Source: an uncultured Bacteroidales bacterium (lineage in GTDB: Bacteria; Bacteroidota; Bacteroidia; Bacteroidales; Muribaculaceae). From it: 64,000 bases of DNA. Made by a program: the position numbers and the translations under genes. How positions within the stretch are numbered: position 1 is the first letter of the stretch; every line of letters starts with the position of its first letter. The notes under the pieces were generated by a model. That model saw nothing but the letters and a program-made list of their open reading frames with translations. It was not told the origin of the DNA and ran no database searches. This document shows positions 50,659 through 59,182 of the stretch, piece by piece. The stretch spans positions 34,964 to 98,963 of the forward strand of contig CATZGB010000007.1 in assembly GCA_958418815.1 (NCBI GenBank). The letters run 5' to 3'.

Positions 50659-51849
50659 TCACACCAGGGGGATGATTTCCTCCGGGGCATTGGTGATGCA
50701 TCGCGCACCTGAGGGGGTGATGATGTAAGTGTTCTCGATGCCCACAGCCCCGACATGGGGAATCACAAACTTGGGCTCCATGGCGATGGCGTTCCCCTCC
50801 TGGAGCATGTCGCGGCTGCGGGGCGCGATCACCGGAGTCTCGTTGATCTCGATGCCGACACCGTGGCCGCAGAAGGCGGCTTTCTGGCGGTGGCCCATGA
50901 AGTAACGCTCGAATCCTGCCTCACGGGCAATGCGCGCGGCCATCTCGTAGAGGTCGGAAGCCTTTGTCCCCGGCACCGCCATACGGCGGAATTCCCTGTG
51001 TATGGCCAGCGAGCATTCATGGGCATCCTTGGCCTCGGCGGGAATCTCGCCATAGGAGAACACGCGGGTCATGTCGGTCATGTAGCCTGTGTAGTCGCCG
51101 TTGACATCCACCGACACGGTGGTTCCGGGCTTGATCTCCTCTCCGGATGAGCCTACCGGCAACGACGGGCTCATACCTTTGCCGCCGAGGGCGAAGTCAT
51201 AGGGGGAAGGCGTGTCGGCGTTCTCACCGGCCAGCACATTGCCCATGAAGGACTCCATCGACTTGCCTGCGATGCGGAACTGTCCCAGACACCCCTCGAG
51301 ACGCGACACATGCTCTATCGCCACATCAAGTTCGAAATCGGTCATCCCCGGGGAGAATAGCGAGGGAATCCGGCGGTAGACAGCCGTGTGGATGACTCCC
51401 GAGCGTTCCATCATCAAAATCTCCATAGGGGTCTTCACCGCCCTGGCCGCAGCCACCAGCGGCGACGCGCTGTAAAACCCGGCGTCAGGGAACACCGCCT
51501 GCAGGCGTGTGACCGTGGAATATGGCAGAGTGTCGGCCTCCAGCCCTATCGCCTCGGGCAACGGCTGCCCCATGGCCTCAAGGCGTGAAGGAATCTCTTC
51601 GGGCTTGCGCACCTCGACAACATCCTCACCGGCCAGCTCCACCGGGCGGCGCACAAACCATATGGGCTTCCGTGTGGCATCCACCGGGATGTATGCCCAG
51701 CCGCTGTAGACACGGCCTGTGAGATAATACAGCATCGCGTTGTCGGCGATGAGCAGCGCGCCCCCGCGGCCAGCCGCCAGGGCAGCCTCGCGCAGCCGCC
51801 CGACTCTCAGGGCGACCTCCGCTGAGGGAAGAAGTATGAGATTTTCCAT
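50659..51849 (-). CDS. M24 family Xaa-Pro-type aminopeptidase
   Basis: 396 residues. A creatinase-like N-terminal domain (1-140) is followed by a pita-bread domain with metal ligands: two aspartates in SVDVNGDYTGYMTDMTRVF, His in FCGHGVGIEIN, and glutamates in AMEPKFV and GIENTY. No signal peptide, so cytosolic. The family removes N-terminal residues before proline; exact specificity is not shown. Confidence 0.9.
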   Translation of the reverse strand: MENLILLPSAEVALRVGRLREAALAAGRGGALLIADNAMLYYLTGRVYSGWAYIPVDATRKPIWFVRRPVELAGEDVVEVRKPEEIPSRLEAMGQPLPEAIGLEADTLPYSTVTRLQAVFPDAGFYSASPLVAAARAVKTPMEILMMERSGVIHTAVYRRIPSLFSPGMTDFELDVAIEHVSRLEGCLGQFRIAGKSMESFMGNVLAGENADTPSPYDFALGGKGMSPSLPVGSSGEEIKPGTTVSVDVNGDYTGYMTDMTRVFSYGEIPAEAKDAHECSLAIHREFRRMAVPGTKASDLYEMAARIAREAGFERYFMGHRQKAAFCGHGVGIEINETPVIAPRSRDMLQEGNAIAMEPKFVIPHVGAVGIENTYIITPSGARCITNAPEEIIPLV

Positions 51850-51915
51850 CGTTGATAATTTTCATTTTGGGAATGCCACCTGTGGCCCGAGCCTCCTTGA
51901 TGGCCGACACAAACT

Positions 51916-52419
51916 CTATAACGCCTCGGGGACAAAAAAGATGCCAGCCTGGGTGACACCCCGCAGGGTGTCGGCCCGCATTATGTGGCGCACCCCTATA
52001 CGGCTGCCTGACCTGTGGCTGAAACTGCCGACGACGGTGTCGGATGCCTGGAAGGAGGCTCCGATTCCCCGCCCGGTCCAACTGCCGAAGCTGTCGGCGA
52101 GACGGATTTCAAGGGTGTCGGTGCGTGGACGGCCTCCATCCTCCACCGTGGTCTCGAGCCACAGCGAGGTGAAAGGGAAACTGTTGTCGTGGCGCACCCC
52201 GACCACCAGCCGTCCGCGGCACACCGAGTCGGGATGCACCGCCTCAAACCACAGCGTGTCGCCATACTGCCATCCCTCCTCCGGGAGGTCGGCATACCCG
52301 GCGTAGTCGTTGCCGGGAGGGGAGCAGGCGGTCATCGCTGAAAGGAGCATAACCGACAGCCCCGCCGCCACAAAGAGGCGGGGGGCTATCTTACGGTATA
52401 TGTCGCGTGTCTGGCGCAT
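51916..52419 (-). CDS. gldH: GldH-family lipoprotein
   Basis: 167 residues, lipobox AMTAC (Cys about 32). The core YADLPEEGWQYGDTLWFEAV, then FPFTSLWLETTVED and a C-terminal RHIMRADTLRGVTQAGI strand match GldH of the Bacteroidetes gliding/type IX-linked set. No other gld genes are near; in non-gliding Bacteroidales GldH is widespread and of unclear role. It follows ricT by 35 bases. Confidence 0.85.
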   Translation of the reverse strand: MRQTRDIYRKIAPRLFVAAGLSVMLLSAMTACSPPGNDYAGYADLPEEGWQYGDTLWFEAVHPDSVCRGRLVVGVRHDNSFPFTSLWLETTVEDGGRPRTDTLEIRLADSFGSWTGRGIGASFQASDTVVGSFSHRSGSRIGVRHIMRADTLRGVTQAGIFFVPEAL

Positions 52420-52454
52420 ACGGAGTCGGGGTCAGTGGTCATGCCGCACCCTTG

Positions 52455-53978
52455 TCATTCGGGCTTGTTGCCGGCAGAGGGGGCAGGCTTGTTGTCTGGC
52501 TTGTCGCCGCCGGGTTTGCGGTCACCCCTCCTGCGGGGTTTCTGATCCCCCTTGGGCTGCTGGGGCCTCGGCTCACCCTTCGGCTGTGGTTTCTGGGGAT
52601 TGCCCCCCTTGGGCTGGCCATCCTTTTGCCCCTGCGGGCGTTTCTGGTTCTCCTTCCCCTGCTGGCGGCCCTTGGGTTTTCCACCCTTTGGCTGCCCCTC
52701 GCGGGGTTGGGAGTCCTTGGGCTGGCCATCGCGCGCGCCATCCTCTTTTTTCGCCCCGGAAGGCTTTGACGGCTTGCGCTTCTTCTTTTTCTTGTCAAAC
52801 CGCGTCAGGGAGTCCTGGCCGAGGATGTCGGCGTATTCCGAAGGCTTCTTCTCCTGGCCATCCTCCTCTTTCAGGGTCAGAGGCTTCTCTCCGGCCTTGT
52901 TGAGGGCAATCACCTCGAAGGCCCGCGAGGCCGGGATGGTCACCAGGTTGGCGGGTATGTTCTTGTCAGTCGAGTAAGTGATCTCGCGCTTGAAGATGTC
53001 GGCCTTGAAATAGTGGTAGAGATTGTCGGCGGTCTCCAGCTTCGCGTCCTTGGGGGGAAGCTTACGGGAAGCCTCGACATACGCGTCCACCTCGAAGTTG
53101 AGGCAGCATTTCAGCTTGGCGCACTGGCCGGCCAGCTTCTGCGGGTTGAGGGATATGTCCTGGTAACGGGCCGCCCCGGTCGAGACGCTGACAAAGTTGG
53201 TCAGCCAGGTGGTGCAGCACAACGGACGGCCACAGGGGCCTATGCCGCCGATGCGTCCGGCCTCCTGGCGCGCTCCGATCTGCTTCATCTCGATTCTCAC
53301 CTTGAAAGTCTCGGCAAGCACCTTGATGAGCTGGCGGAAGTCGACACGCTCGTCGGCTATGTAGTAGAAGATGGCCTTGTTGCCGTCACCCTGGTATTCC
53401 ACATCGCCGATTTTCATGTTGAGCTTGAGGTCGGCGGCGATTTTGCGGGCGCGTATCATGGTGTCGTTCTCGCGGGCGCGGGCCTGCTCGTAACGCTCGA
53501 GGTCAGAAGCCTTCGCCTTGCGGAACACACGGCGGGTCTCGGCGTCGGGCTTCACTCCGGCCTTGCGCATCTGCAGGCGCACAAGCGCGCCGGTGAGGGT
53601 CACCCGGCCTATGTCGTGGCCCGGCTGGGCCTCGACGGCCACCATGTCTCCGACCTCGAGGGGTATCTTGCAGGAATTGAGGAAGTAACCTTTGCGGGTG
53701 TTCTTGAAATTCACCTCCACCATGTCGTCGTCGGCGAATCCGCCGGGGATGTCCTCCCAGTAGTCATAGCTGTGGAGCTTGCCGCGCAGGTCGCAGCCTC
53801 CCGACTGCTTGCAGCATCCGCCGCAACCCGAGGAGCATCCGCCATCCTTGGCGCAGCCGTCCCCCTTGGGGCAGCCCTCTCCATTGGTGGTGTCATTCTT
53901 GGCGCGGCAGTCTTCACAGCCACGCCCGCAACAGCCCTTCGCGCCCCCGGTCTTCTCTTTTTCTTTCTCTTTTTCCAT
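52455..53978 (-). CDS. PSP1/RicT-like protein with Cys-rich N-terminus and low-complexity C-terminus
   Basis: 507 residues from ATG 53978. Residues 16-62 hold 11 cysteines in CxxC and CC arrangements. The PSP1 domain (about 85-330) has GDMVAVEAQPGHDIGRV, GIGPCGRPLCCTTWL and KLKCCLNFE, whose cysteines match the [4Fe-4S]-linked RicT/YaaT family. From about 395 to the end is a Lys/Pro/Gln/Gly-rich disordered tail. In Firmicutes RicT works with RNase Y; here the gene lies directly downstream of rny (gap 32 bases), consistent with a shared RNA-processing role (inference). Confidence 0.88.
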   Translation of the reverse strand: MEKEKEKEKTGGAKGCCGRGCEDCRAKNDTTNGEGCPKGDGCAKDGGCSSGCGGCCKQSGGCDLRGKLHSYDYWEDIPGGFADDDMVEVNFKNTRKGYFLNSCKIPLEVGDMVAVEAQPGHDIGRVTLTGALVRLQMRKAGVKPDAETRRVFRKAKASDLERYEQARARENDTMIRARKIAADLKLNMKIGDVEYQGDGNKAIFYYIADERVDFRQLIKVLAETFKVRIEMKQIGARQEAGRIGGIGPCGRPLCCTTWLTNFVSVSTGAARYQDISLNPQKLAGQCAKLKCCLNFEVDAYVEASRKLPPKDAKLETADNLYHYFKADIFKREITYSTDKNIPANLVTIPASRAFEVIALNKAGEKPLTLKEEDGQEKKPSEYADILGQDSLTRFDKKKKKRKPSKPSGAKKEDGARDGQPKDSQPREGQPKGGKPKGRQQGKENQKRPQGQKDGQPKGGNPQKPQPKGEPRPQQPKGDQKPRRRGDRKPGGDKPDNKPAPSAGNKPE

Positions 53979-54010
53979 AAGGGTCAACGGGTAAGTGAAA
54001 CGGGGCTGGG

Positions 54011-55564
54011 TTACTTGGCGAAGCTGACGGCGCGGGTCTCGCGGATGACGGTGATTTTCACCTGTCCGGGATATGTCATCTCATCCTGGATGCGCTTGGC
54101 GATCTCGTTGGAGAGGCTTTCGGTCTGCACGTCGTCAATCTTGTCGGCTCCGACAATGACGCGCAGCTCGCGTCCGGCCTGGATTGCGTATGTCTTCAAC
54201 ACGCCGGGATAGCTCATGGCGAGCTGCTCCAGGTCGTTGAGACGCTTGATGTATGCCTCCACGATTTCGCGGCGCGCTCCGGGACGCGCTCCTGAAATCG
54301 CGTCGCAGACCTGCACGATCGGGGCAAGCAGTGTTGTCTGCTCGATTTCGTCGTGGTGGGCGCCGATGGCGTTGCAGATGTCGGGTTTCTCCTTGTATTT
54401 CTCGGCGAGCTTCATACCCAGGATAGCGTGGGGCAGCTCGGGCTCCTCGTCGGGCACCTTGCCTATGTCATGGAGCAGGCCGGCGCGACGGGCCTTCTTG
54501 GGATTGAGGCCAAGCTCAGAGGCCATGATCGCACAGAGATTAGCGGTCTCGCGGGCATGCTGCAGCAGGTTCTGTCCGTAGCTCGAACGGTATTTCATCT
54601 TGCCGATCATACGGATGAGGTCGGGATGCAGGCCGTGGATGCCGAGGTCGATGGCTGTGCGCTTTCCGGTCTCGATGATTTCCTCCTCGATCTGCTTGCG
54701 CACCTTGCCTACAACCTCCTCGATGCGGGCAGGATGGATGCGTCCGTCGGCCACAAGCTGGTGGAGGGCCAGACGGGCGATTTCGCGGCGCACAGGGTCG
54801 AAGCCCGAGAGGACGATGGCCTCGGGGCTGTCGTCGACGATGATTTCGATGCCGGTGGCAGCCTCGAGCGCACGGATGTTGCGCCCCTCGCGGCCGATGA
54901 TGCGGCCCTTGATCTCATCGCTGTCGATATGGAATACGGTCACGGAGTTCTCGATGGCGGCCTCCGTGGCCACACGCTGTATGGTCTGGATGACGATGCG
55001 CTTGGCCTCCTTGTTGGCGGTCATCTTCGCCTCGTCCATAATGTCGTTGATGTAAGAGGCGGCTGCGGTCTTGGCCTCATCCTTCATCGACTCCACGAGC
55101 TTCTCCTTTGCCTCGTCAGCCGAGAGGCCCGAGATATGCTCGAGGGTGTCCTGGGCTGTGCGCTTGAGCTTGTCGAGCTCCTCCTTGCGGGAGGCGATCA
55201 CGCTCTCCTCGGCGTCGAGCTTCTGGCGGCGCGTCTCCAGCTCCTTGTTCTGGCGCTGGTTGTCTTGCTGCACCTGGTTGAGCTCCATCTCGCGCTTCTT
55301 CATCTTGGCCTCGGCCGACTGCACCTTTGACAGGCGCTGGTTGGCGGCTTTCTCGGCCTCCTCCTTTATCTTCATGCCCTCCTCGCGGCTTTTGAGGAGC
55401 TCTTTCTGGCGTATCACCTCACCCTCACGGCCAGCCTCCTCGATTATCGACTTGGCGCGGCTTATGGCGAGTTTGTTCTGTATCAGGATTGTGCCGAGTA
55501 TGCCGATGGCGATACCGACCACAGTGATCATGATATAAATCAGGATGTCTATATATGCGTCCAT
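54011..55564 (-). CDS. rny: Ribonuclease Y
   Basis: 517-residue membrane-anchored endoribonuclease. An N-terminal transmembrane helix (about 5-27) leads to a long coiled coil (to about 200), a KH domain (DEIKGRIIGREGRNIRALEA) and an HD domain with HARETANLCAIMAS and AGLLHDIGKV. Length and order match RNase Y, which initiates mRNA decay. Followed by ricT. Confidence 0.96.
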   Translation of the reverse strand: MDAYIDILIYIMITVVGIAIGILGTILIQNKLAISRAKSIIEEAGREGEVIRQKELLKSREEGMKIKEEAEKAANQRLSKVQSAEAKMKKREMELNQVQQDNQRQNKELETRRQKLDAEESVIASRKEELDKLKRTAQDTLEHISGLSADEAKEKLVESMKDEAKTAAASYINDIMDEAKMTANKEAKRIVIQTIQRVATEAAIENSVTVFHIDSDEIKGRIIGREGRNIRALEAATGIEIIVDDSPEAIVLSGFDPVRREIARLALHQLVADGRIHPARIEEVVGKVRKQIEEEIIETGKRTAIDLGIHGLHPDLIRMIGKMKYRSSYGQNLLQHARETANLCAIMASELGLNPKKARRAGLLHDIGKVPDEEPELPHAILGMKLAEKYKEKPDICNAIGAHHDEIEQTTLLAPIVQVCDAISGARPGARREIVEAYIKRLNDLEQLAMSYPGVLKTYAIQAGRELRVIVGADKIDDVQTESLSNEIAKRIQDEMTYPGQVKITVIRETRAVSFAK

Positions 55565-55628
55565 ATCTTTGGTTTAACGGGTTGTTTTAATTCTGTTTTC
55601 TGTTTTTAAGGATTGATTATCAGGTTGT

Positions 55629-55756
55629 AAAAAAAATCTCCATCGCAAGACAGACGCGCGGGCCTTGAAAAAGCAAACGCGCCCTGCCGGGCCACCTGTC
55701 TCTCCAGGGGGCAGCGGCTGTGCGCGGGAAAACGGCAATATGACATGGCTTCCGGC
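55629..55756 (-). ncRNA. Candidate structured RNA between zapA and rny
   Basis: On the minus strand after the zapA stop, CGCGC/GCGCG, CTGCC/GGCAG and CCTG/CAGG stems (plus 55678-55726) form an interrupted hairpin, and a run of eight Ts (plus 55629-55636) follows about 45 bases later. In proteobacteria the 6S RNA gene adjoins zapA, so a 6S-like RNA is a reasonable guess. I could not confirm the 6S closing stem and central bubble by eye. Confidence 0.35.
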
Positions 55757-56137
55757 TCAGGAGGCCACCCAGGGGCTTGACGGAGCGTGTGGCTCATCTC
55801 CGGCCCGGGGCTCGGCGGCATCCTTCCCTGCGTCGGGGAGGGAGCATCCGAATCCGTGGAGCATCCGGTCAAGCTCTGTCTCGAACTGCTCCAGCACCGC
55901 GTTGGTCTCCTCCGAGAGCCGGTTGGCGTTGAAATACAGCTCGGCAAACTGATACGCGACCATGGCCAGCACCTCCGTGGAGTTCTTGTCGGGGAAGCGC
56001 TGCAGCCAGCGGCTCCACAGGCGGTTGACCTGGTATTCGGCGTTGCGGACACGCTCTTCATCGGCCCGGTTGATTTTCAGGGCGACGGGGTTCTGGCCCG
56101 CGATGCGTATCGTTATATTTAGTTTGTCTTCGGTCAT
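55757..56137 (-). CDS. zapA: Cell division protein ZapA
   Basis: 126 residues from ATG 56137 (MTEDKLNITIRIAGQNPVAL), the ZapA N-terminal globular domain, then a coiled coil with AMVAYQFAELYFNANRLSEETNAVLEQFE spread over 55-95 and a non-conserved tail. It cross-links FtsZ filaments. Its ATG overlaps the stop of the upstream gene (ATGA), so the pair is translationally coupled. Confidence 0.87.
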   Translation of the reverse strand: MTEDKLNITIRIAGQNPVALKINRADEERVRNAEYQVNRLWSRWLQRFPDKNSTEVLAMVAYQFAELYFNANRLSEETNAVLEQFETELDRMLHGFGCSLPDAGKDAAEPRAGDEPHAPSSPWVAS

Positions 56138-56427
56138 TCTTTGAGGTCGGCAATGCACTTGTCGATTTCCCGTATCAATTCGGCCAACAGGGCGCGGGTC
56201 TGCTCCACATCCTTGCGTTCGGGAGCGATGGTGGTGGCGATTTTCAGGAACTCCACCTCCTGCTGCAACTTTCCGGCGAGCTTGCGCGAGCTTTCCAGCT
56301 CGGCCTCAAGCTCGGCGACGCGCGCCAAAGCCCGGTCTCTCTCGCCGCATACCAGCGAGAACCGGTCAGAGACGACCAGCATTTTCGCCCTGAGGCGTTC
56401 GACGGTCTGTTGCAGGTCTCCGGCCAT
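56134..56427 (-). CDS. Small coiled-coil protein, ZapB-like
   Basis: 97 residues from ATG 56427, almost wholly a heptad coiled coil (LQQTVERLRAKMLVV, RVAELEAELESSRKLAGKLQ). No other domain. Coupled to zapA by an ATGA overlap, it probably binds ZapA or the Z-ring; the ZapB likeness is architectural only. Confidence 0.75.
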   Translation of the reverse strand: MAGDLQQTVERLRAKMLVVSDRFSLVCGERDRALARVAELEAELESSRKLAGKLQQEVEFLKIATTIAPERKDVEQTRALLAELIREIDKCIADLKE

Positions 56428-56444
56428 TATTGTCCAAATTTTTA

Positions 56445-56452
56445 CAAAAGTA
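56445..56452 (-). promoter_or_regulatory. -7 box for the ZapB-like/zapA operon
   Basis: Minus-strand TACTTTTG, a perfect TAnnTTTG, lies 17 bases upstream of the start codon. No TTTG at -33. Confidence 0.55.
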
Positions 56453-56550
56453 CAATTTTTTTCCAACATTCCCCCTATCGGGGCATGATTTTTTCAATCG
56501 CGCCCCAGGCGGAAGCGGCCTCCTGAAGCAAAATGGCCGCCCAAGAAACA

Positions 56551-56583
56551 GGAGGCCACCCCGTTTCGCCCGGGGTGGCCTCC
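56551..56583. terminator. Strong hairpin in the gene-poor region
   Basis: Perfect 13-bp stem (56551-56563 with 56571-56583) and a seven-base loop. No long T-run on either side. No clear upstream gene explains it, so it may mark the end of an unannotated transcript. Confidence 0.55.
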
Positions 56584-57069
56584 GCTACAAACCTTATTAT
56601 CTTCTTTAACTTATCGTCAGACTTTTGTCAAAGGCGATGGCAGCCGGAGCCTGCCGGGACGGTCGCTTGTTTAACAAGCCGTCCATCCATCGAATATATG
56701 GCACCTTGTATAAATTCCATAATCGTGTTTTATGTAAATGAATTGCATCTATGTTGACAGCAATGTGAGGATGGCAGTCGCAAAGTACGCGCATAAAAAG
56801 CCCAGACCTTATAAATATTCAGCCAAATGTTATAAAAATATCGTCATGCAGAGTTTTTGATAGCCGTTAACTAAAAAGTTATACTTGCAGTCGGTTTTTT
56901 TGCCGACCTTTGCGACATAGAGAGGGAGGCGGAGGCTGCCTCCCCGAAAACTATGATAATTTTGGTAAGATAAAGATTTGGTTTGAAAAGAGGAGCGGCC
57001 ACACGAGCCGCCGTCCGACAAGAATTTGTTCAGTTAAGGATAATTCTCACAACCTGGTAAAGGAACAAT

Positions 57070-57110
57070 ACAGGCCGTCCGGTCGCAGGGATTGCGACCG
57101 GACGGCCTGT
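57070..57110 (-). terminator. Terminator of parA-parB
   Basis: Perfect 18-bp stem (57070-57087 with 57093-57110), five-base loop, then TATTGTTCC on the minus strand. It lies 27 bases past the parB stop. Confidence 0.85.
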
Positions 57111-57136
57111 CTGTATGGCGTGGCCCGCAGAAAGGG

Positions 57137-58030
57137 TCACCTGAGGGTGTCGAAGAGGGTAATCAGCCGGGTGAGGTCCTCCTCGCTTGAGAACTGGAAT
57201 GTTATCTTACCTTTCCCCTGGCGGTCACATGAGAATGAGACCGGGGTGTGGAACGCCGCCGAGAGGTGGTTTTTCAGCAGGTCGAAGTCATGGCTCGACG
57301 CGTAGGGGTTGGGGGCTTTGGCGTTGTCGCGCGGGGCTGTCTCGTCGGCGGCATGGCCCTGCTGCCATGCCTTGGCAAGCTCCTCGACCTTGCGCACCGA
57401 GAGGCCGTCGCGGATGATTTCCTTGTAGATTTTGAGCTGCACACGCGGGTCGTCGATGGCGAGCAGGGCCTTGGCGTGGCCCATGTCGACACGCTTGTCG
57501 CGCAGGCCGAGCTGCACCTCTGAGGGGAGTTTGAGCAGCCTGAGGAAGTTGGCGATGGTGGCGCGCTTCTTGCCGATGCGCTCCGACAGCCTCTCCTGGG
57601 TCAGTTCATACTGGTCGATGAGCTTGCGGAATGTCAGGGCGATTTCTATGGCGTTGAGGTCTTCGCGCTGGATGTTCTCGATGAGGGCCATCTCGGTCAG
57701 CTCGGCCTCGTTGGCGGTGCGGACATAGGCGGGGACTGACTCCAGTCCGGCGAGTCGGGCCGCGCGGAAGCGGCGTTCGCCGGCGATTATCTGGTAAGTG
57801 TCAGCGCCGGTCTTTCGCAACGACAGGGGCTGTATTATGCCCAGCTCGCGGATTGACGCGGCCAGCTCGGCCAGGGCCTCCTCGTCGAATGTGGTGCGGG
57901 GCTGGTCGGGGTTGGGGGTAATCTTGTCGAGCGGGACATCGTTGATGGCCGAGGTGCCGCGCGCGGGGGTGTCGTCCATCGATATCAGGGAGTCGAGTCC
58001 CCGGCCAAGTGCTTTGCGTTGGATTGCCAT
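57137..58030 (-). CDS. parB: Chromosome partitioning protein ParB
   Basis: 297 residues. N-terminal KALGRGLDSLI is the ParA-stimulating segment; ITPNPDQPRTTFDEEALAELA and IIAGERRFRAARLAG form the CTP-binding domain; LTQERLSERIGKKRATIANFLRLLKLP is the HTH that reads parS; a C-terminal dimer domain ends the protein. It follows parA by 22 bases. No parS-like 16-bp palindrome was noticed in the window. Confidence 0.95.
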   Translation of the reverse strand: MAIQRKALGRGLDSLISMDDTPARGTSAINDVPLDKITPNPDQPRTTFDEEALAELAASIRELGIIQPLSLRKTGADTYQIIAGERRFRAARLAGLESVPAYVRTANEAELTEMALIENIQREDLNAIEIALTFRKLIDQYELTQERLSERIGKKRATIANFLRLLKLPSEVQLGLRDKRVDMGHAKALLAIDDPRVQLKIYKEIIRDGLSVRKVEELAKAWQQGHAADETAPRDNAKAPNPYASSHDFDLLKNHLSAAFHTPVSFSCDRQGKGKITFQFSSEEDLTRLITLFDTLR

Positions 58031-58052
58031 ATCGGGTAAGATGGGTGAGAGG

Positions 58053-58814
58053 TTAGTTTTTGGCGATTATCTCTTTGGCCAGCATCACATGGGCCGTGGC
58101 GCCACGGCTCTCAGGGTCGTAGAGGATGGCCGGCAGGCCATGTGAGGGGGCCTCGCTCAGGCGGATGTTGCGGGGGATGACGGCGTTGAACACCATCTCA
58201 CCGAAGTGGCTTTTCAGCTCCTCGTAGATCTGGTTGGCCAGGCGCAGGCGCGCGTCGTACATCGTCAGCAGGAACCCCTCGATTTCCAGCGACGGGTTGA
58301 GCTTCGACTTGATGATGCGGATGGTGTTGAGCAGCTTGCTGATGCCCTCGAGGGCGAAATACTCGGCCTGCACCGGTATTATCACCGAGTGGGCTGCCGT
58401 CAGGGCGTTGACCGTGATTAGGCCCAGCGAGGGGGAGCAGTCGATCAAGACATAGTCGTAACGGTCTCTCACCGACTCCAGCGAGCGGGCCAGCACCCTC
58501 TCGCGCCCGGGCTTGTTGATCAGCTCAAGCTCGGCCCCGGCCAGGTCGATGCGCGACCCTACCAGGTCAAGCCCCTCGACACAGGTGGCCACCTGCGAGC
58601 CGTCCATCGGATAATCGTCAACGAGACATTCATATATGGATGAGTCCATCGTCCGGGGGTCGATGCCGTAGCCCGATGTGGCGTTGGCCTGGGGGTCAGC
58701 GTCGATTATCAGCACCCGTTTGCCTTCCTTTGCCAGGGAGGCAGCCAGGTTGATGGTGGTGGTGGTCTTCCCGACCCCGCCCTTCTGGTTTGCGATGGCT
58801 ATGATTTTTCCCAT
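58053..58814 (-). CDS. parA: Chromosome partitioning ATPase ParA (Soj)
   Basis: 253 residues from ATG 58814, putting the deviant Walker A KGGVGKTTTT at residues 11-20; about 33 in-frame residues upstream look non-native. DADPQANAT and YVLIDCSPSLG are the other nucleotide motifs. With ParB it segregates chromosome origins. Confidence 0.95.
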   Translation of the reverse strand: MGKIIAIANQKGGVGKTTTTINLAASLAKEGKRVLIIDADPQANATSGYGIDPRTMDSSIYECLVDDYPMDGSQVATCVEGLDLVGSRIDLAGAELELINKPGRERVLARSLESVRDRYDYVLIDCSPSLGLITVNALTAAHSVIIPVQAEYFALEGISKLLNTIRIIKSKLNPSLEIEGFLLTMYDARLRLANQIYEELKSHFGEMVFNAVIPRNIRLSEAPSHGLPAILYDPESRGATAHVMLAKEIIAKN

Positions 58815-59182
58815 AAGCTGAGGTTTTGGTTGCGATGTAAGCCCGGGGGCAAAGGTCATATCCCGCCGGGCCGCGTTTACAATGCAAAGTAACAACAAAA
58901 AACTGGCAAACAACCGTTTAAAAAATCTTAAACTGCCCCATATGTTGATAACTTTCCGCTATTGTTAATAACCGCGGCCCCTCGCCCGGGCTGGAGGGCC
59001 GCGATGATTGCCGCCCACGGCTGTCAATGGACGGCGCGACGGCAAAATGACAGTCAATATTTTTCTATTCGTCGGATTATTTGTAATTTTGCGACAATGC
59101 GGCGAGGCCCCGCAAGGGCTGTCAAAGAAAGATGACAGCCCGGTATGGCCGCCTGAACGCGCCGCGTTTAGTCAACACATTT
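58815..59182. other. 368-base divergent intergenic region between parA and surE
   Basis: No gene seen. It carries a surE promoter (separate entry), an 8-bp hairpin CGCGGCCC/GGGCCGCG (58973-58980 with 58996-59003), and on the minus strand a near-consensus TTACTTTG about 55 bases before parA. The 58900-58970 part is A/T-rich. Confidence 0.5.
59060..59091 (+). promoter_or_regulatory. surE promoter
   Basis: TTTT (one base off) at 59060-59063, 20-base spacer and a perfect TAATTTTG at 59084-59091. The leader to the ATG at 59183 is about 85 bases. Confidence 0.6.

Larger units (their letters stand above)
56428..57136. other. 709-base gene-poor region
   Basis: No convincing gene. Besides two terminators (separate entries) it contains a hairpin GGACGG-TC-GCTTGT with ACAAGC-CGTCC (about 56658-56684), a 7-bp hairpin GGGAGGC/GCCTCCC near 56924-56944, and isolated -7-like boxes. 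The stretch 56700-56900 is A/T-rich compared with its surroundings. A small RNA is possible, but no full promoter was found. Confidence 0.5.

Noticed and set aside
56533..56757. Possible small plus-strand gene in the gene-poor region
   Set aside because: It runs through a perfect terminator-type hairpin, has no promoter and shows no family features.
57137..59182. parS site near parAB
   Set aside because: No 16-bp palindrome of the parS type was seen in or around the genes.
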